Origin: Janthinobacterium sp. J1-1
GTDB taxonomy: Bacteria; Pseudomonadota; Gammaproteobacteria; Burkholderiales; Burkholderiaceae_D
NCBI RefSeq assembly: GCF_030944405.1
Contig: NZ_CP132339.1
Coordinates: 4,464,001 to 4,528,000, forward strand
DNA: 64,000 nucleotides
Direction of reading: 5' to 3'
Positions 26,750 through 35,410 of the stretch are shown here, one piece after another (position 1 is the first letter of the stretch; every line of letters starts with the position of its first letter). A program made the position numbers and the translations under genes. The notes under the pieces are model-generated. The model was given only the letters and a program-made list of their open reading frames with translations, searched no databases and was not told the DNA's origin.

Positions 26750-27940
26750 ATGGAATTGAAAACATCGCTGCTGCGCACGCGGGGCAGGGCGGATAGCGGC
26801 AAGGTCGGCATGATTGAATTGTTTTTCGACCTGGTCTTCGTGTTTGCCGTGACCCAGCTGTCGCATGCGCTGCTGGAACACCTGAGCGCCATGGGCTGGC
26901 TGCAAACGGCCTTGCTGCTGATGGCGGTCTGGTGGGTCTGGATCTATACCTCGTGGATCACCAACTGGCTCGACCCCGAGCGCATGCCGGTACGCATCAG
27001 CCTGTTCGTGCTGATGCTGGGCGGCCTGCTCATGTCGGCCTCGATCCCCGAAGCGTTCGGCACGCGCGGCCTCGGTTTTGCCGGCGCCTATGTGGCGATG
27101 CAGGTGGGCCGGCCGCTGTTCGCGCTGTGGGCCGTGCGCCATGAAGACCTGGCGCGGCGCCGCAATTTCCAGCGCATCGCGCTGTGGGCCGCGTTTGCCG
27201 GCGTGTTCTGGCTGATCGGCGGCGCCGCCGACCCCTCCGTGCGCATTTACTGGTGGGCCGCGGCGCTGCTGATCGACCTGGCCGGACCGTGGCTGCTGTT
27301 CAATGTGCCGGGCCTGGGCGGCTCCTCGACCGGCGACTGGGATATCGACGGCAACCATATGTCCGAACGCTGCGGCCTGTTCGTCATCATCGCCCTGGGC
27401 GAGTCCTTGCTGGTGACGGGCGCCAATTTTGCGGGCCTGGCATGGACCGCCGCCAACTGGGCCGGTTTTATGTCGGCCTTGCTGGGCAGCATCGCCATGT
27501 GGTGGTTGTATTTCGACAAGGGCGCCGAGCTGGGCCATACCCATATCGCCGCCTCGAAAGACCCGGGCCGCATCGCGCGCCGCGCCTACACGTATATTCA
27601 CATGCTGATTATCGGCGGCATCATCGTCAGCGCCGTGGCCGACGAACTGTCGCTGCTGCATGCCGACGAAACCAGCTTTGCCGGCATTTGCGCCATGCTG
27701 GGCGGACCGATCCTGTATCTGCTGGGAAATGCTTTGTTCAAATGGGTCAGCAGCGAGCGCAGCAGTCCGCCAATGTCGCATGTGCTGGGCATCCTGATCA
27801 TCATGGCCCTGATCCCGATGGCGTTCGGCCGTTTGTATACACCGTTGATCCTGGCTTGCATCACCACCGGCGTGCTGGTCCTGGTGGCGATATGGGAACA
27901 TATGGCGCTGCGCCGACCGCCGCCCGAACTGGATCCATAA
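26750..27940 (+). CDS. ltrA: Low temperature requirement protein A (LtrA) family
   Basis: A 396-residue multi-pass membrane protein with about ten hydrophobic segments. It has the family start V-G-M-I-E-L-F-F-D-L-V-F-V-F-A-V-T-Q-L-S and the conserved E-R-C-G-L-F-V-I-I-A-L-G-E-S. LtrA was linked to growth of Listeria at low temperature; its biochemical role is unknown. It lies directly after the hydroxyacid dehydrogenase gene and is convergent with a LysR gene. Confidence 0.9.
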   Translation: MELKTSLLRTRGRADSGKVGMIELFFDLVFVFAVTQLSHALLEHLSAMGWLQTALLLMAVWWVWIYTSWITNWLDPERMPVRISLFVLMLGGLLMSASIPEAFGTRGLGFAGAYVAMQVGRPLFALWAVRHEDLARRRNFQRIALWAAFAGVFWLIGGAADPSVRIYWWAAALLIDLAGPWLLFNVPGLGGSSTGDWDIDGNHMSERCGLFVIIALGESLLVTGANFAGLAWTAANWAGFMSALLGSIAMWWLYFDKGAELGHTHIAASKDPGRIARRAYTYIHMLIIGGIIVSAVADELSLLHADETSFAGICAMLGGPILYLLGNALFKWVSSERSSPPMSHVLGILIIMALIPMAFGRLYTPLILACITTGVLVLVAIWEHMALRRPPPELDP

Positions 27941-27955
27941 TGGCCCCCTGAGTGT

Positions 27956-28855
27956 TCACGGCACTGCCGCCGCGCGCAACTGGGCGATCCAGGCGCGCGC
28001 GGCGCTATTTTGCTCGTGGCGACGAAACGCCACCGCGATTTCCGATGCGATCGGCGCTCCCGCCAGTTCCCGGTAGCACACGCCAGGCAGGGTGATGCCG
28101 GTCAGCACCGCCTGCGGCACGATGGCGCAGCCGGCCCCCAGCGACACTTGCGCCAGGACCGACAGCAGGCTGCCCGGGCGCGACGCCACCAGCGGCGCAA
28201 AGCCGCCGCGCCGCGCCGTTTCCAGCGTGCCCCATTCCTGTTCCGGCACGATCAAGGGCAGTTGCGCCAGCGCCTGCGGCGCCACCACACCGGTGCCACC
28301 GGCCAGCTCGCTGTGTTCGGGCACGGCCAGCACGAAACGGTCGCGCAGCAGCACCACGCTGTCCAGGCCCTCCGGGTAGCGTATCGGCGGGCGCACGAAT
28401 GCAAAATCCAGTTCGCCTTGTTCCAGCATGGCGGGCAGCAGCTCCATCGCCACTTCGCGCGACTGCAGGGTCACGCCCGGGTGCGAGGCGCGAAAGCGGG
28501 CAAACGCCCTCTGCAGCACGCCCGAATAGACGGCCGAGCCCACATAACCGATCTCCAGCCGCCCCAGCTCGCCCCGTCCCGCGCGCCGCGCCACCTCCTG
28601 CGCCTGCGCCAGCTGCTCCAGGGCGCGCTGCGCCTCGGCCACGAACAGCGCCCCGGCGCTGGTGATCGCCACCGCACGCTTGCTGCGCTGAAACAGCCGC
28701 GTGCCCAGCAGGCTTTCCGCTTCCTGTATCTGCTTGCTCAGGGCCGGCGGCGAAATGCCGAGCTCCGCCGCCGCGCGGGCAAAGTGCAGGCTGCGCGCGA
28801 CCGCCACCACGCAGCGGTAGTGACGCAGCTCCAGTTGTTTTTCAGTATTCACCAT
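27956..28855 (-). CDS. LysR-family transcriptional regulator
   Basis: A 299-residue LysR protein. Its HTH is at about residues 20-42 (F-A-R-A-A-A-E-L-G-I-S-P-P-A-L-S-K-Q-I) and a periplasmic-binding-protein-like effector domain begins near residue 95 (L-G-R-L-E-I-G-Y-V-G). It is divergent from an MFS efflux gene across a 63-base gap with a 7-bp inverted repeat, so it probably controls that pump and itself. Confidence 0.9.
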   Translation of the reverse strand: MVNTEKQLELRHYRCVVAVARSLHFARAAAELGISPPALSKQIQEAESLLGTRLFQRSKRAVAITSAGALFVAEAQRALEQLAQAQEVARRAGRGELGRLEIGYVGSAVYSGVLQRAFARFRASHPGVTLQSREVAMELLPAMLEQGELDFAFVRPPIRYPEGLDSVVLLRDRFVLAVPEHSELAGGTGVVAPQALAQLPLIVPEQEWGTLETARRGGFAPLVASRPGSLLSVLAQVSLGAGCAIVPQAVLTGITLPGVCYRELAGAPIASEIAVAFRRHEQNSAARAWIAQLRAAAVP

Positions 28856-28862
28856 CAGGAAA

Positions 28863-28884
28863 TTATAAGCCTTGCGTCTTATAA
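28863..28884. promoter_or_regulatory. Inverted repeat in the LysR/MFS intergenic region
   Basis: TTATAAG (28863-28869) and CTTATAA (28878-28884) are perfect inverted arms with an 8-base spacer, sitting 8 bases upstream of the LysR start. This is the expected position and shape for a LysR recognition site shared by both divergent promoters. Confidence 0.6.
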
Positions 28885-28918
28885 CAATAAATAAGCATGG
28901 CCCGTCTACACTGGCGCC

Positions 28919-30424
28919 ATGAAACCTGCCGACCACACCCTGTACACCTGTTCCGCCGTCTGTGCGCTGATCATGCTCGACACCAATGTGGTGGCCGTCT
29001 CGCTGCCCGCCATCGCCCGTAGCCTGGGTGCCAGCTTTGCCGACGTCGAATGGGTCGTCAGTGCCTACATGCTGGCGTTTGCCTCCTGTTTGCTGCCGGC
29101 CGGCAGCATCGCCGACCGCCTGGGCCGGCGCCGCGTGATGCTGTGGGGTCTGGCCTTGTTCGCGCTGGCCTCCTTGCTGTGCGGCGCCGCCTGGACGCCG
29201 TTCGTGCTGAACCTGGCGCGCGCCGCCAAGGGCATCGGCGCCGCCTTGCTGTTGACCTCGGCGCTGGCCGTGATCAGCCACACTTTCCAGGGCGAAGCCG
29301 AACGGGCGCGCGCCTGGTCCATCTGGGGCGCGGCCATGGGCGTGGCGATGACGGTGGCGCCGCTGCTGGGCGGCCTGCTGACCAGCGCCCTGGGGTGGCG
29401 CTGGATTTTCTACCTGAACCTGCCGGTGGTGGCCATCCTGATGCTGCTGGTGTCAAGACACGTGACGGAGTCGCGCAATCGCGCCAGCGCCAGGTTTGAC
29501 CCGCTCGGTGCCTTGCTGTTTTCGGCAGGCCTGTTCTGCCTGATCTGGGGCCTGATCGATGCCGGCGTGGCGGGCTGGTCCAGCACCGCCACGATAGCCC
29601 GCTTTGCGCTGGGCGCGCTGCTGCTGGCCGCTTTCGTGGTGGCCGAGCAGAAGGTGCGCGCGCCGATGGTCGACCTGTCGCTGTTTGGCCGGCGCGTGTT
29701 TGTCGGCGCCGTGCTGGGCATGCTCGGTTACGCCGTGTCGGCCCAGGTGATGATGACGTTTTTGCCGCTGTACCTGCAGAACGCCTTCGGCTATTCGGCC
29801 GTGCTGGCCGGCTGCGCCATGCTGCCGTTCGCCGTCGCCATGGTGGTGGCCTCGCGCCTGGCGCCGCTGCTTGGCCGCTGGCTGCATGACCGCGGCATGC
29901 TGGTGACGGGGCTGCTGATCGTCGCCGGCGGCAATGCGGCCAGCGCGGTGGCGGCCGCCAGCCTGTCTTATGGCTGGGTAGCGCTGGCCATGGTGGTGAC
30001 GGGCATGGGTGCCGGCCTGCTCAATGGCACGACGCAGAAAGCCATCCTGGCCGGCATTCCGCGCGAGCGCAGCGGCATGGGTTCGGGCATCAGCACCACC
30101 ACGCGCTTTACGGGCATCGTGCTGGCCGTCGGCGGCCTGGGCGCCGTGCTGGCCCAGCGCACGGGCGCCGCCTTCGAGCGCCTGGCCTGGCTGCATGGCC
30201 TGCGCGCCTCGCCTGACATGGTGGGGCGCATCGTGGCCGGCAATGCGGCTGAGGCTTTCGGCCAGTTGCCACCAGCCGTGCGCGAGGTGGCAGTGGAAGC
30301 GGCGCGGCAGGCCTTTATGGAAGGTTTTGCCGGCGTGCTGAGGCTGGCGGCGATATTGGCGGTACTGGCTGCGGCGCTGGTGTTTGCATTGGCCCGGCCG
30401 GCGGCAAAAAATGTAACTGTTTGA
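28919..30424 (+). CDS. MFS drug efflux transporter, DHA2 (14-helix) type
   Basis: A 501-residue major facilitator with about 14 membrane helices. It carries the DHA2 signature D-T-N-V-V-A-V-S-L-P-A-I in helix 1 and the loop 2-3 motif A-D-R-L-G-R-R-R-V-M, as in EmrB/QacA pumps. It would export drugs or small metabolites by proton antiport. No membrane-fusion partner is adjacent. Divergent from the LysR gene. Confidence 0.9.
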   Translation: MKPADHTLYTCSAVCALIMLDTNVVAVSLPAIARSLGASFADVEWVVSAYMLAFASCLLPAGSIADRLGRRRVMLWGLALFALASLLCGAAWTPFVLNLARAAKGIGAALLLTSALAVISHTFQGEAERARAWSIWGAAMGVAMTVAPLLGGLLTSALGWRWIFYLNLPVVAILMLLVSRHVTESRNRASARFDPLGALLFSAGLFCLIWGLIDAGVAGWSSTATIARFALGALLLAAFVVAEQKVRAPMVDLSLFGRRVFVGAVLGMLGYAVSAQVMMTFLPLYLQNAFGYSAVLAGCAMLPFAVAMVVASRLAPLLGRWLHDRGMLVTGLLIVAGGNAASAVAAASLSYGWVALAMVVTGMGAGLLNGTTQKAILAGIPRERSGMGSGISTTTRFTGIVLAVGGLGAVLAQRTGAAFERLAWLHGLRASPDMVGRIVAGNAAEAFGQLPPAVREVAVEAARQAFMEGFAGVLRLAAILAVLAAALVFALARPAAKNVTV

Positions 30425-30518
30425 CGAGTAGGGCGTGCGCCGGGCAGGACTGTAATATGATGCCACCAAGAAATACATGGCATTCATCCAACTTTCAAAC
30501 TGATTCTGCAGGAGGCGC

Positions 30519-32072
30519 ATGCGCAGGAAACGCATCTTGATCACCAGCGTGCTGGCGGCCCTGGTCGGCGTGGCCGTGCCGCTGGCCGTCGCTTATCAGC
30601 TGTCGCTGGCGCGCGCCGTGCAGGGTGAGGAAGCGCGTTTGCGCGTGCTGGCCAACTACTCGCTCGAACGGGCCCAGCGCACCCTGGACTCGGCCGGCGC
30701 CGCCTTGCGACGCTTCGAACCGCTGGCCGTGACTCCCTGTTCGGCCGCGCATATCGAAGCGCTGCGCCAGACCACGATTACCACCCGCAGCGTCGACGAT
30801 ATCGGCTATGTGGAGCAGGGCATGCTCAAGTGCAGCGCCAGCGGCATGCAGGCCACGCCGGTCAAAATCACGCCGGCCGACTTCGTGCTGGACAATGGCA
30901 TCGGCGTCGATTTCGACCTGCGGCCGGCCGTGTCGGGCGGCGAGCGCATGGTGGGCCTGGCGCTGGGCCGGCACAAGGCGCTGGTCGCGCCGGTGCGCTT
31001 TGCCGACGTGATCGTCGAGCGGAACGTCCAGATGGCCGTGGCGCTGGCGCACGGCGGTGTGCTGGGCGTCTTGCACCAGCCGGACATGGCCGTGGTCGCT
31101 ACCTTGCTGGCCGGCAGCCAGGCCAGGGACGGCAACCTGCACGCGGTGGTGGCGCGCGGCGGCCTGATTGCCGTCATGACGGCGCCGCGCAGCACGCTGG
31201 AAGCGCGGCTGAGCAGCGAGCTGGCGGTGCTGCTGCCGGTGGGCCTGTTGATGGCGGCGTTTATCGTCGGCCTGGTCGCCTGGCTGTCGCGCCGCCGGCT
31301 GTCCTTGCTGGGCGAACTGACGATCGCCCTGGAGCGGCGCGAATTTTTCGTCCATTACCAGCCGATTATTGCGCTGGACACGGGCGTTTGCGTGGGCGCC
31401 GAAGCGCTGATACGCTGGCAGCGGCCGGACGGCAGCATGATACGGCCCGACCTGTTCATTCCGGTGGCCGAGGAAAGCGGCCTGATACTGCCGATTACCG
31501 ATGAAGTCATCGCTTGCGTGATCGCCGACCTGCGCGACGCGCTGGTGGCCGACCGTGCGCTGCATGTCGCCATCAATCTGTGCGCCAGCGATATCGAAAC
31601 GGGCCGGGTGCTGGACGTGCTCGAGCGCGCCCTGGCCGGTACCGGCATCGAAGCGCAGCAGATCTGGCTGGAAGCGACCGAACGGGGCTTCATCAATGCC
31701 AACGCGGCGCGCGCCACCCTGGAAAAAGCCCGCGCGCGCGGCCACGCGGTGGCCATCGACGACTTCGGCACCGGCTACTCGAGCCTGGCCAGCCTGCAAA
31801 GCCTGCCGCTGGACGCCCTGAAAATCGACAAGGCCTTTGTCGATACCATCGCCACGGACGCCGCCACCAGCAGCGTCACGCCGCATATCATCGCCATGGC
31901 GCGCGGCCTCAAGCTGCTGATCGTCGCCGAAGGCATCGAAACCCAGGAGCAAGCCGACTACCTGGCGGCGCGCCAAGTGGAATTCGGCCAGGGCTGGCTG
32001 TATGCCAGGGCGCTGCCGGCCCCGGACTTCCTGGCGTTTTACAAAGCGCGCCGCCCAAGACAATTACCATGA
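30519..32072 (+). CDS. Cyclic-di-GMP phosphodiesterase with CSS-motif sensor and EAL domain
   Basis: A 517-residue inner-membrane protein. Helix 1 spans about residues 6-27; a periplasmic CSS-type domain follows with Cys residues in T-P-C-S-A and L-K-C-S-A; helix 2 is near residues 235-257. The C-terminal EAL domain keeps the catalytic set: A-E-A-L-I-R-W, I-N-L-C, E-A-T-E, D-D-F-G-T-G-Y-S-S-L, K-I-D-K, E-G-I-E-T. It should hydrolyse c-di-GMP, with the periplasmic Cys pair sensing redox state as in E. coli CSS phosphodiesterases. Its stop overlaps the next start (ATGA). Confidence 0.92.
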   Translation: MRRKRILITSVLAALVGVAVPLAVAYQLSLARAVQGEEARLRVLANYSLERAQRTLDSAGAALRRFEPLAVTPCSAAHIEALRQTTITTRSVDDIGYVEQGMLKCSASGMQATPVKITPADFVLDNGIGVDFDLRPAVSGGERMVGLALGRHKALVAPVRFADVIVERNVQMAVALAHGGVLGVLHQPDMAVVATLLAGSQARDGNLHAVVARGGLIAVMTAPRSTLEARLSSELAVLLPVGLLMAAFIVGLVAWLSRRRLSLLGELTIALERREFFVHYQPIIALDTGVCVGAEALIRWQRPDGSMIRPDLFIPVAEESGLILPITDEVIACVIADLRDALVADRALHVAINLCASDIETGRVLDVLERALAGTGIEAQQIWLEATERGFINANAARATLEKARARGHAVAIDDFGTGYSSLASLQSLPLDALKIDKAFVDTIATDAATSSVTPHIIAMARGLKLLIVAEGIETQEQADYLAARQVEFGQGWLYARALPAPDFLAFYKARRPRQLP

Positions 32073-32419
32073 GCGATTTCCCCTACTCCCTGCAGCCGCT
32101 GCGCGTACCGGGCGGCTGGACGATCACGGTCAACACCCTGTTCGAGGTCGAGCCGGGTCCGCACACCATGCAGTGGTTCAGCAGCGCGCTGCTGCTGTGG
32201 GGCCATCACCGCGACAGCGGCGACTGCTTCAATTCGCATTTCGAGCCGGAAGACGACCCTGAAGGCGAGTTCGTGCTGGAGTGCTACAAGGTGGAATACG
32301 ACCGGCAGGGCAAGGCGGTCAAGGGCAGCGAGGTCTTTCTCGGCGAATTTCGCACGCGCAGCAAGGCCGAATTTGTGCAACGGGTGGAGCAGTTCATGGC
32401 CAGGCCCGCGCGCGGGTAG
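32069..32419 (+). CDS. Small cytoplasmic protein of unknown function
   Basis: A 116-residue soluble, acidic protein beginning M-S-D-F-P-Y-S-L-Q-P-L. No family is recognised; it has no membrane segment or Cys cluster. The ATG overlaps the stop of the EAL gene by 4 bases, so it is translationally coupled to the phosphodiesterase and may work with it. Segments E-P-E-D-D-P-E-G-E-F-V and T-R-S-K-A-E-F-V suggest a compact alpha/beta fold. Confidence 0.75.
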   Translation: MSDFPYSLQPLRVPGGWTITVNTLFEVEPGPHTMQWFSSALLLWGHHRDSGDCFNSHFEPEDDPEGEFVLECYKVEYDRQGKAVKGSEVFLGEFRTRSKAEFVQRVEQFMARPARG

Positions 32420-32424
32420 TATCG

Positions 32425-33153
32425 ATGAGCAAAGTCACACTCCACTATCTGTTTGTCTCCCTGTTTATTTTGCTGTTCGGCACCGCCGGTGGCAGCGCCA
32501 TGACGCGAAAAATGGCCCATGGCAATGACGAACTGGGGTGGAACTTTTTCTGGTGCTGGCTGCCGGTCGGCCTGCTGCTCTTCGTTTGCCAGTGCCTGGT
32601 GTTTCCCAAGGCCCGCACCAGGCTGCTGTTTCAGCTGGTGTTCAACGGTTTGATGGGCTTTACCCTGGCGTTCTTCCTGCTGTCCCTGATACTGCCCGTC
32701 TTCTGGCTCAGCCCGATGGATGTGTGGTCAAAAATAGTCCTGGCGGCCATCTTCGCCGCCATCCTTCTGTATAACCTGGTGTTCGGCTGGCTCACCGTAC
32801 ACCGGCGCTGGGCGGACATGGCCGCTCCCGCGTTCGAGCAGCAATTCCAACCCAGGGACGGCAGCGTCAACTGGGACAAGGTCGTGCGGAAAATGAAGAT
32901 CCAGCCAGAAATCATGCTTCCCGGGGTGCCGGCCAGCTGGACCGCCGCCGTCTGGATCGCCTTGATTGCCTGCATGGTCGCCGGCCTGCTCATGAAGTCG
33001 GCCTGGCCGGCATTCAGCGCCTTTTCCTGGGGCATACCGGTCATGCTGGTGGGCGCCTGTTTCAACCAGTTCAGCGGCGCGCACTTTGCGCAGGCGTTGA
33101 AAGTACGCGCCATCGAAAAAGACAGGCATATCGTCCTGCCGTCCTGCGGCTGA
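32425..33153 (+). CDS. Membrane protein of unknown function
   Basis: A 242-residue protein with about five to six hydrophobic segments: one at residues 8-24, then pairs in the middle and near residues 165-215. No family is recognised. It starts 5 bases after the small upstream gene, so it is the third gene of the EAL operon. Confidence 0.72.
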   Translation: MSKVTLHYLFVSLFILLFGTAGGSAMTRKMAHGNDELGWNFFWCWLPVGLLLFVCQCLVFPKARTRLLFQLVFNGLMGFTLAFFLLSLILPVFWLSPMDVWSKIVLAAIFAAILLYNLVFGWLTVHRRWADMAAPAFEQQFQPRDGSVNWDKVVRKMKIQPEIMLPGVPASWTAAVWIALIACMVAGLLMKSAWPAFSAFSWGIPVMLVGACFNQFSGAHFAQALKVRAIEKDRHIVLPSCG

Positions 33154-33171
33154 TTGCCGAGGGCTTGCCGC

Positions 33172-34539
33172 TTACTCCTTGCGCTGGCCCGGTATCGCCT
33201 GGCCGTTCTGGTGCAGCACCAGGCCGGTAATGGCGCCCTTGGTATCGCGCTGGAACACCAGTTGCGCGTCAACCACTTTATAGAAGAAGGCATCCTTGCC
33301 GCTGGCAAACACGGGCGCTTCCTGCTGGCCGGTGGCGCCCACCAGCAAGCCCTGCGGTCCCTGGCGCACCGTCAGCACGAAATTCGGCGCCAGCGCGTAG
33401 CTGCCCACATACTCCGCCAGCGCTGCCGGCACGATGGCCACTTCCTGGCGCTGCGTTGGCGCGGCGGCCAGCGGCGGCAGGGTGCCCGGCACCAGGCTGG
33501 CCACGCCCAGCGCATCGACGGTGGTCGAGGTATTGCTCAACACCACCACGCCGCGCCGGCCATCCTGCGTAAAACCGGCAAAGCTGGCATAGCCGCCGGT
33601 CTGGCCGTTATGCCATACAAATGGCTGGCCCTTGGCCTGGTCGCGTATCCAGGCCAGGCCGATCTGCTTGCCGCCGCTGATATCGCGCTGCGGCTGCACG
33701 GCCAGCACGTGGGCCGCGTCCGGCTTGAGCATGAACGATTGCACATAGGCCACCATGTCGCGCGGCGTCGACAGCACCGCGCCGGCGCCGGCGATCGCCT
33801 GGAACTGCCAGTGCTGCGCCGGCTTGCCGTCGGCCAGGTGGCCGGGCGCCAGCCGCGCGCGCAGGGCCGGTGACATCACGCTCGAGGTCGAACGCATTCC
33901 CAGCGGGCCGGCAATCTGTGTTTGCAGCAGGGTTTCATAAGACTGGCCGGCCTTGGCCGCCAGCGCCGTGCCCAGCAGGCCATAGCCCAGGTTGGAATAT
34001 TCAAACGCGGCGCCCGATGCGCGCGCCATCACGTGGCCGGCCAGGAAGGCGCGCAATTGCGGGTCGCCATAGTCGGCATACGGATCATTGACGTCGGCCG
34101 GCGCCAGGTTGCCGGGCAAGCGCGGCAGGCCCGAGTAATGGGTGGCCAGGTCGCGCAAGGTGATGGCGCGGTCCTTTGTTCCAGGCATGGCATAGCCGGG
34201 CAACAGCTCGGCCACCGGCTGGGCCAGCGTGACCTTGCCCGCCACCACCGCCTGCGCCAGCAGCAAGCCGGTCATGGTCTTGGTGACGGAACCGATCTCG
34301 TACACGGTATCGACATCGGGCAAGGCATCCTGCTTGCCACGGCCAAAACCGTACACCGCGCTATCCTTGCCCTCGATCACGGCGATCACGATGCCGGCGT
34401 GCTGGCCGCCGCGCGTCAGGGCCTCGGCGCGCTCGCGTACGGCGGCATCGAGCGTGGGCGCGGCGCCGGCCAGCGCGCAGGTCAAGGGCAGCATGGCGGC
34501 GGCCAGCGCACGCAGGGGCAGGGACAAGGGCAAGGTCAT
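33172..34539 (-). CDS. Class C beta-lactamase-like serine hydrolase
   Basis: A 455-residue exported enzyme. After a signal peptide (to about residue 24) comes a beta-lactamase/penicillin-binding fold with S-V-T-K (nucleophile Ser and Lys), Y-S-N and H-N-G in place of K-T-G. A C-terminal lipocalin-like extension (D-A-Q-L-V-F-Q-R-D) is common in esterase or peptidase members of this family. True AmpC activity is uncertain because the third box is H-N-G and no ampR lies next to it. GGAG lies six bases before the chosen ATG. Confidence 0.85.
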   Translation of the reverse strand: MTLPLSLPLRALAAAMLPLTCALAGAAPTLDAAVRERAEALTRGGQHAGIVIAVIEGKDSAVYGFGRGKQDALPDVDTVYEIGSVTKTMTGLLLAQAVVAGKVTLAQPVAELLPGYAMPGTKDRAITLRDLATHYSGLPRLPGNLAPADVNDPYADYGDPQLRAFLAGHVMARASGAAFEYSNLGYGLLGTALAAKAGQSYETLLQTQIAGPLGMRSTSSVMSPALRARLAPGHLADGKPAQHWQFQAIAGAGAVLSTPRDMVAYVQSFMLKPDAAHVLAVQPQRDISGGKQIGLAWIRDQAKGQPFVWHNGQTGGYASFAGFTQDGRRGVVVLSNTSTTVDALGVASLVPGTLPPLAAAPTQRQEVAIVPAALAEYVGSYALAPNFVLTVRQGPQGLLVGATGQQEAPVFASGKDAFFYKVVDAQLVFQRDTKGAITGLVLHQNGQAIPGQRKE

Positions 34540-34742
34540 GAACGGCTCCGTAAAAATGGCTATAAAAAGTGACAACAAAGATCATAAAGCAAGAATGATC
34601 TTCCTGGTAACTTCAGGCTTCTGTCAATTCTCTCTACTATGCCGGCGTCTGGTGAATTTCGCGTGAAGAAGGCGGGAGTTGATGGCAGAATGGGCATGCC
34701 CCCGGCTGCCAGCTTGTTCACTTCGTGTCAGGACCCCGTTCC

Positions 34743-35399
34743 ATGTCGAACCGTGTTTATCTGTGCTGTACGCATTTCTCCACACCGCCGCAGGAAACGG
34801 ATTGGCCGGCCTTTGGCGACGAGTCCGGCACGGAATACGAGGCGGCCTACTGCATCCCGCTGTTCTGGCTATGCCTGTTTGCGCCGCAGGATGTGCACCT
34901 GGCACCGGGCCAGGAGGGCATGCTCGATATTGCGCGCGACTACGCCTTCCTGGCTTGCGCGCGCGACGAGGGCCTGGCCCGGCTGAAAGCGCGCTCGGCC
35001 GTACTGCGGCGCGCCCTGGGCGAAGAGCGGCACGGCTTGTACCTGGAATGGCAGGCGCGCATCGCCCGCGAAAGCTACAGCCATGTGCTGGTGCGCACTG
35101 AAGAGCTCGACATGATGGACGAGGAAGGGCAGCTGCGGCAGGATATGCTGGCGGCCCTGCTGGAGCTCGATACGGCCTGCGCCAGCGGCACCTTGATGAT
35201 CGGCCCGGTGCTGGCCAGCCTGGCCGGTCTTCCTTATCCCGCCGCGCCGCAGCGCTACAACGCCCACGTGCTGGTCGGCACGGCGATCAGCGCCGAAGGC
35301 TGGCCGCCAGCCTTGCCGGAACCGGGACCGGGACCGCGTGTCGAACCACATGGCACCGAGGTGGTGCTGGCAGCGCGGCCGTGGTGGAAGTTCTGGTAG
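34743..35399 (+). CDS. Unknown protein, possibly cytoplasmic
   Basis: A 218-residue protein beginning M-S-N-R-V-Y-L-C-C-T-H-F-S and ending W-W-K-F-W. It has an acidic middle and a Pro/Gly-rich stretch (P-E-P-G-P-G-P) before the end. No signal peptide, membrane helix or known motif. The ATG has AGGA nine bases upstream. It is flanked by a divergent hydrolase gene and by the convergent KfrA-like gene, so it has no obvious partner. Confidence 0.7.
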   Translation: MSNRVYLCCTHFSTPPQETDWPAFGDESGTEYEAAYCIPLFWLCLFAPQDVHLAPGQEGMLDIARDYAFLACARDEGLARLKARSAVLRRALGEERHGLYLEWQARIARESYSHVLVRTEELDMMDEEGQLRQDMLAALLELDTACASGTLMIGPVLASLAGLPYPAAPQRYNAHVLVGTAISAEGWPPALPEPGPGPRVEPHGTEVVLAARPWWKFW

Positions 35400-35410
35400 T
35401 GCTTTGTTGA

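Noticed and set aside
33172..34539. Calling the serine hydrolase an AmpC resistance enzyme
   Set aside because: The third active-site box is H-N-G, a C-terminal extension is present and there is no ampR, so esterase or peptidase roles are as likely.
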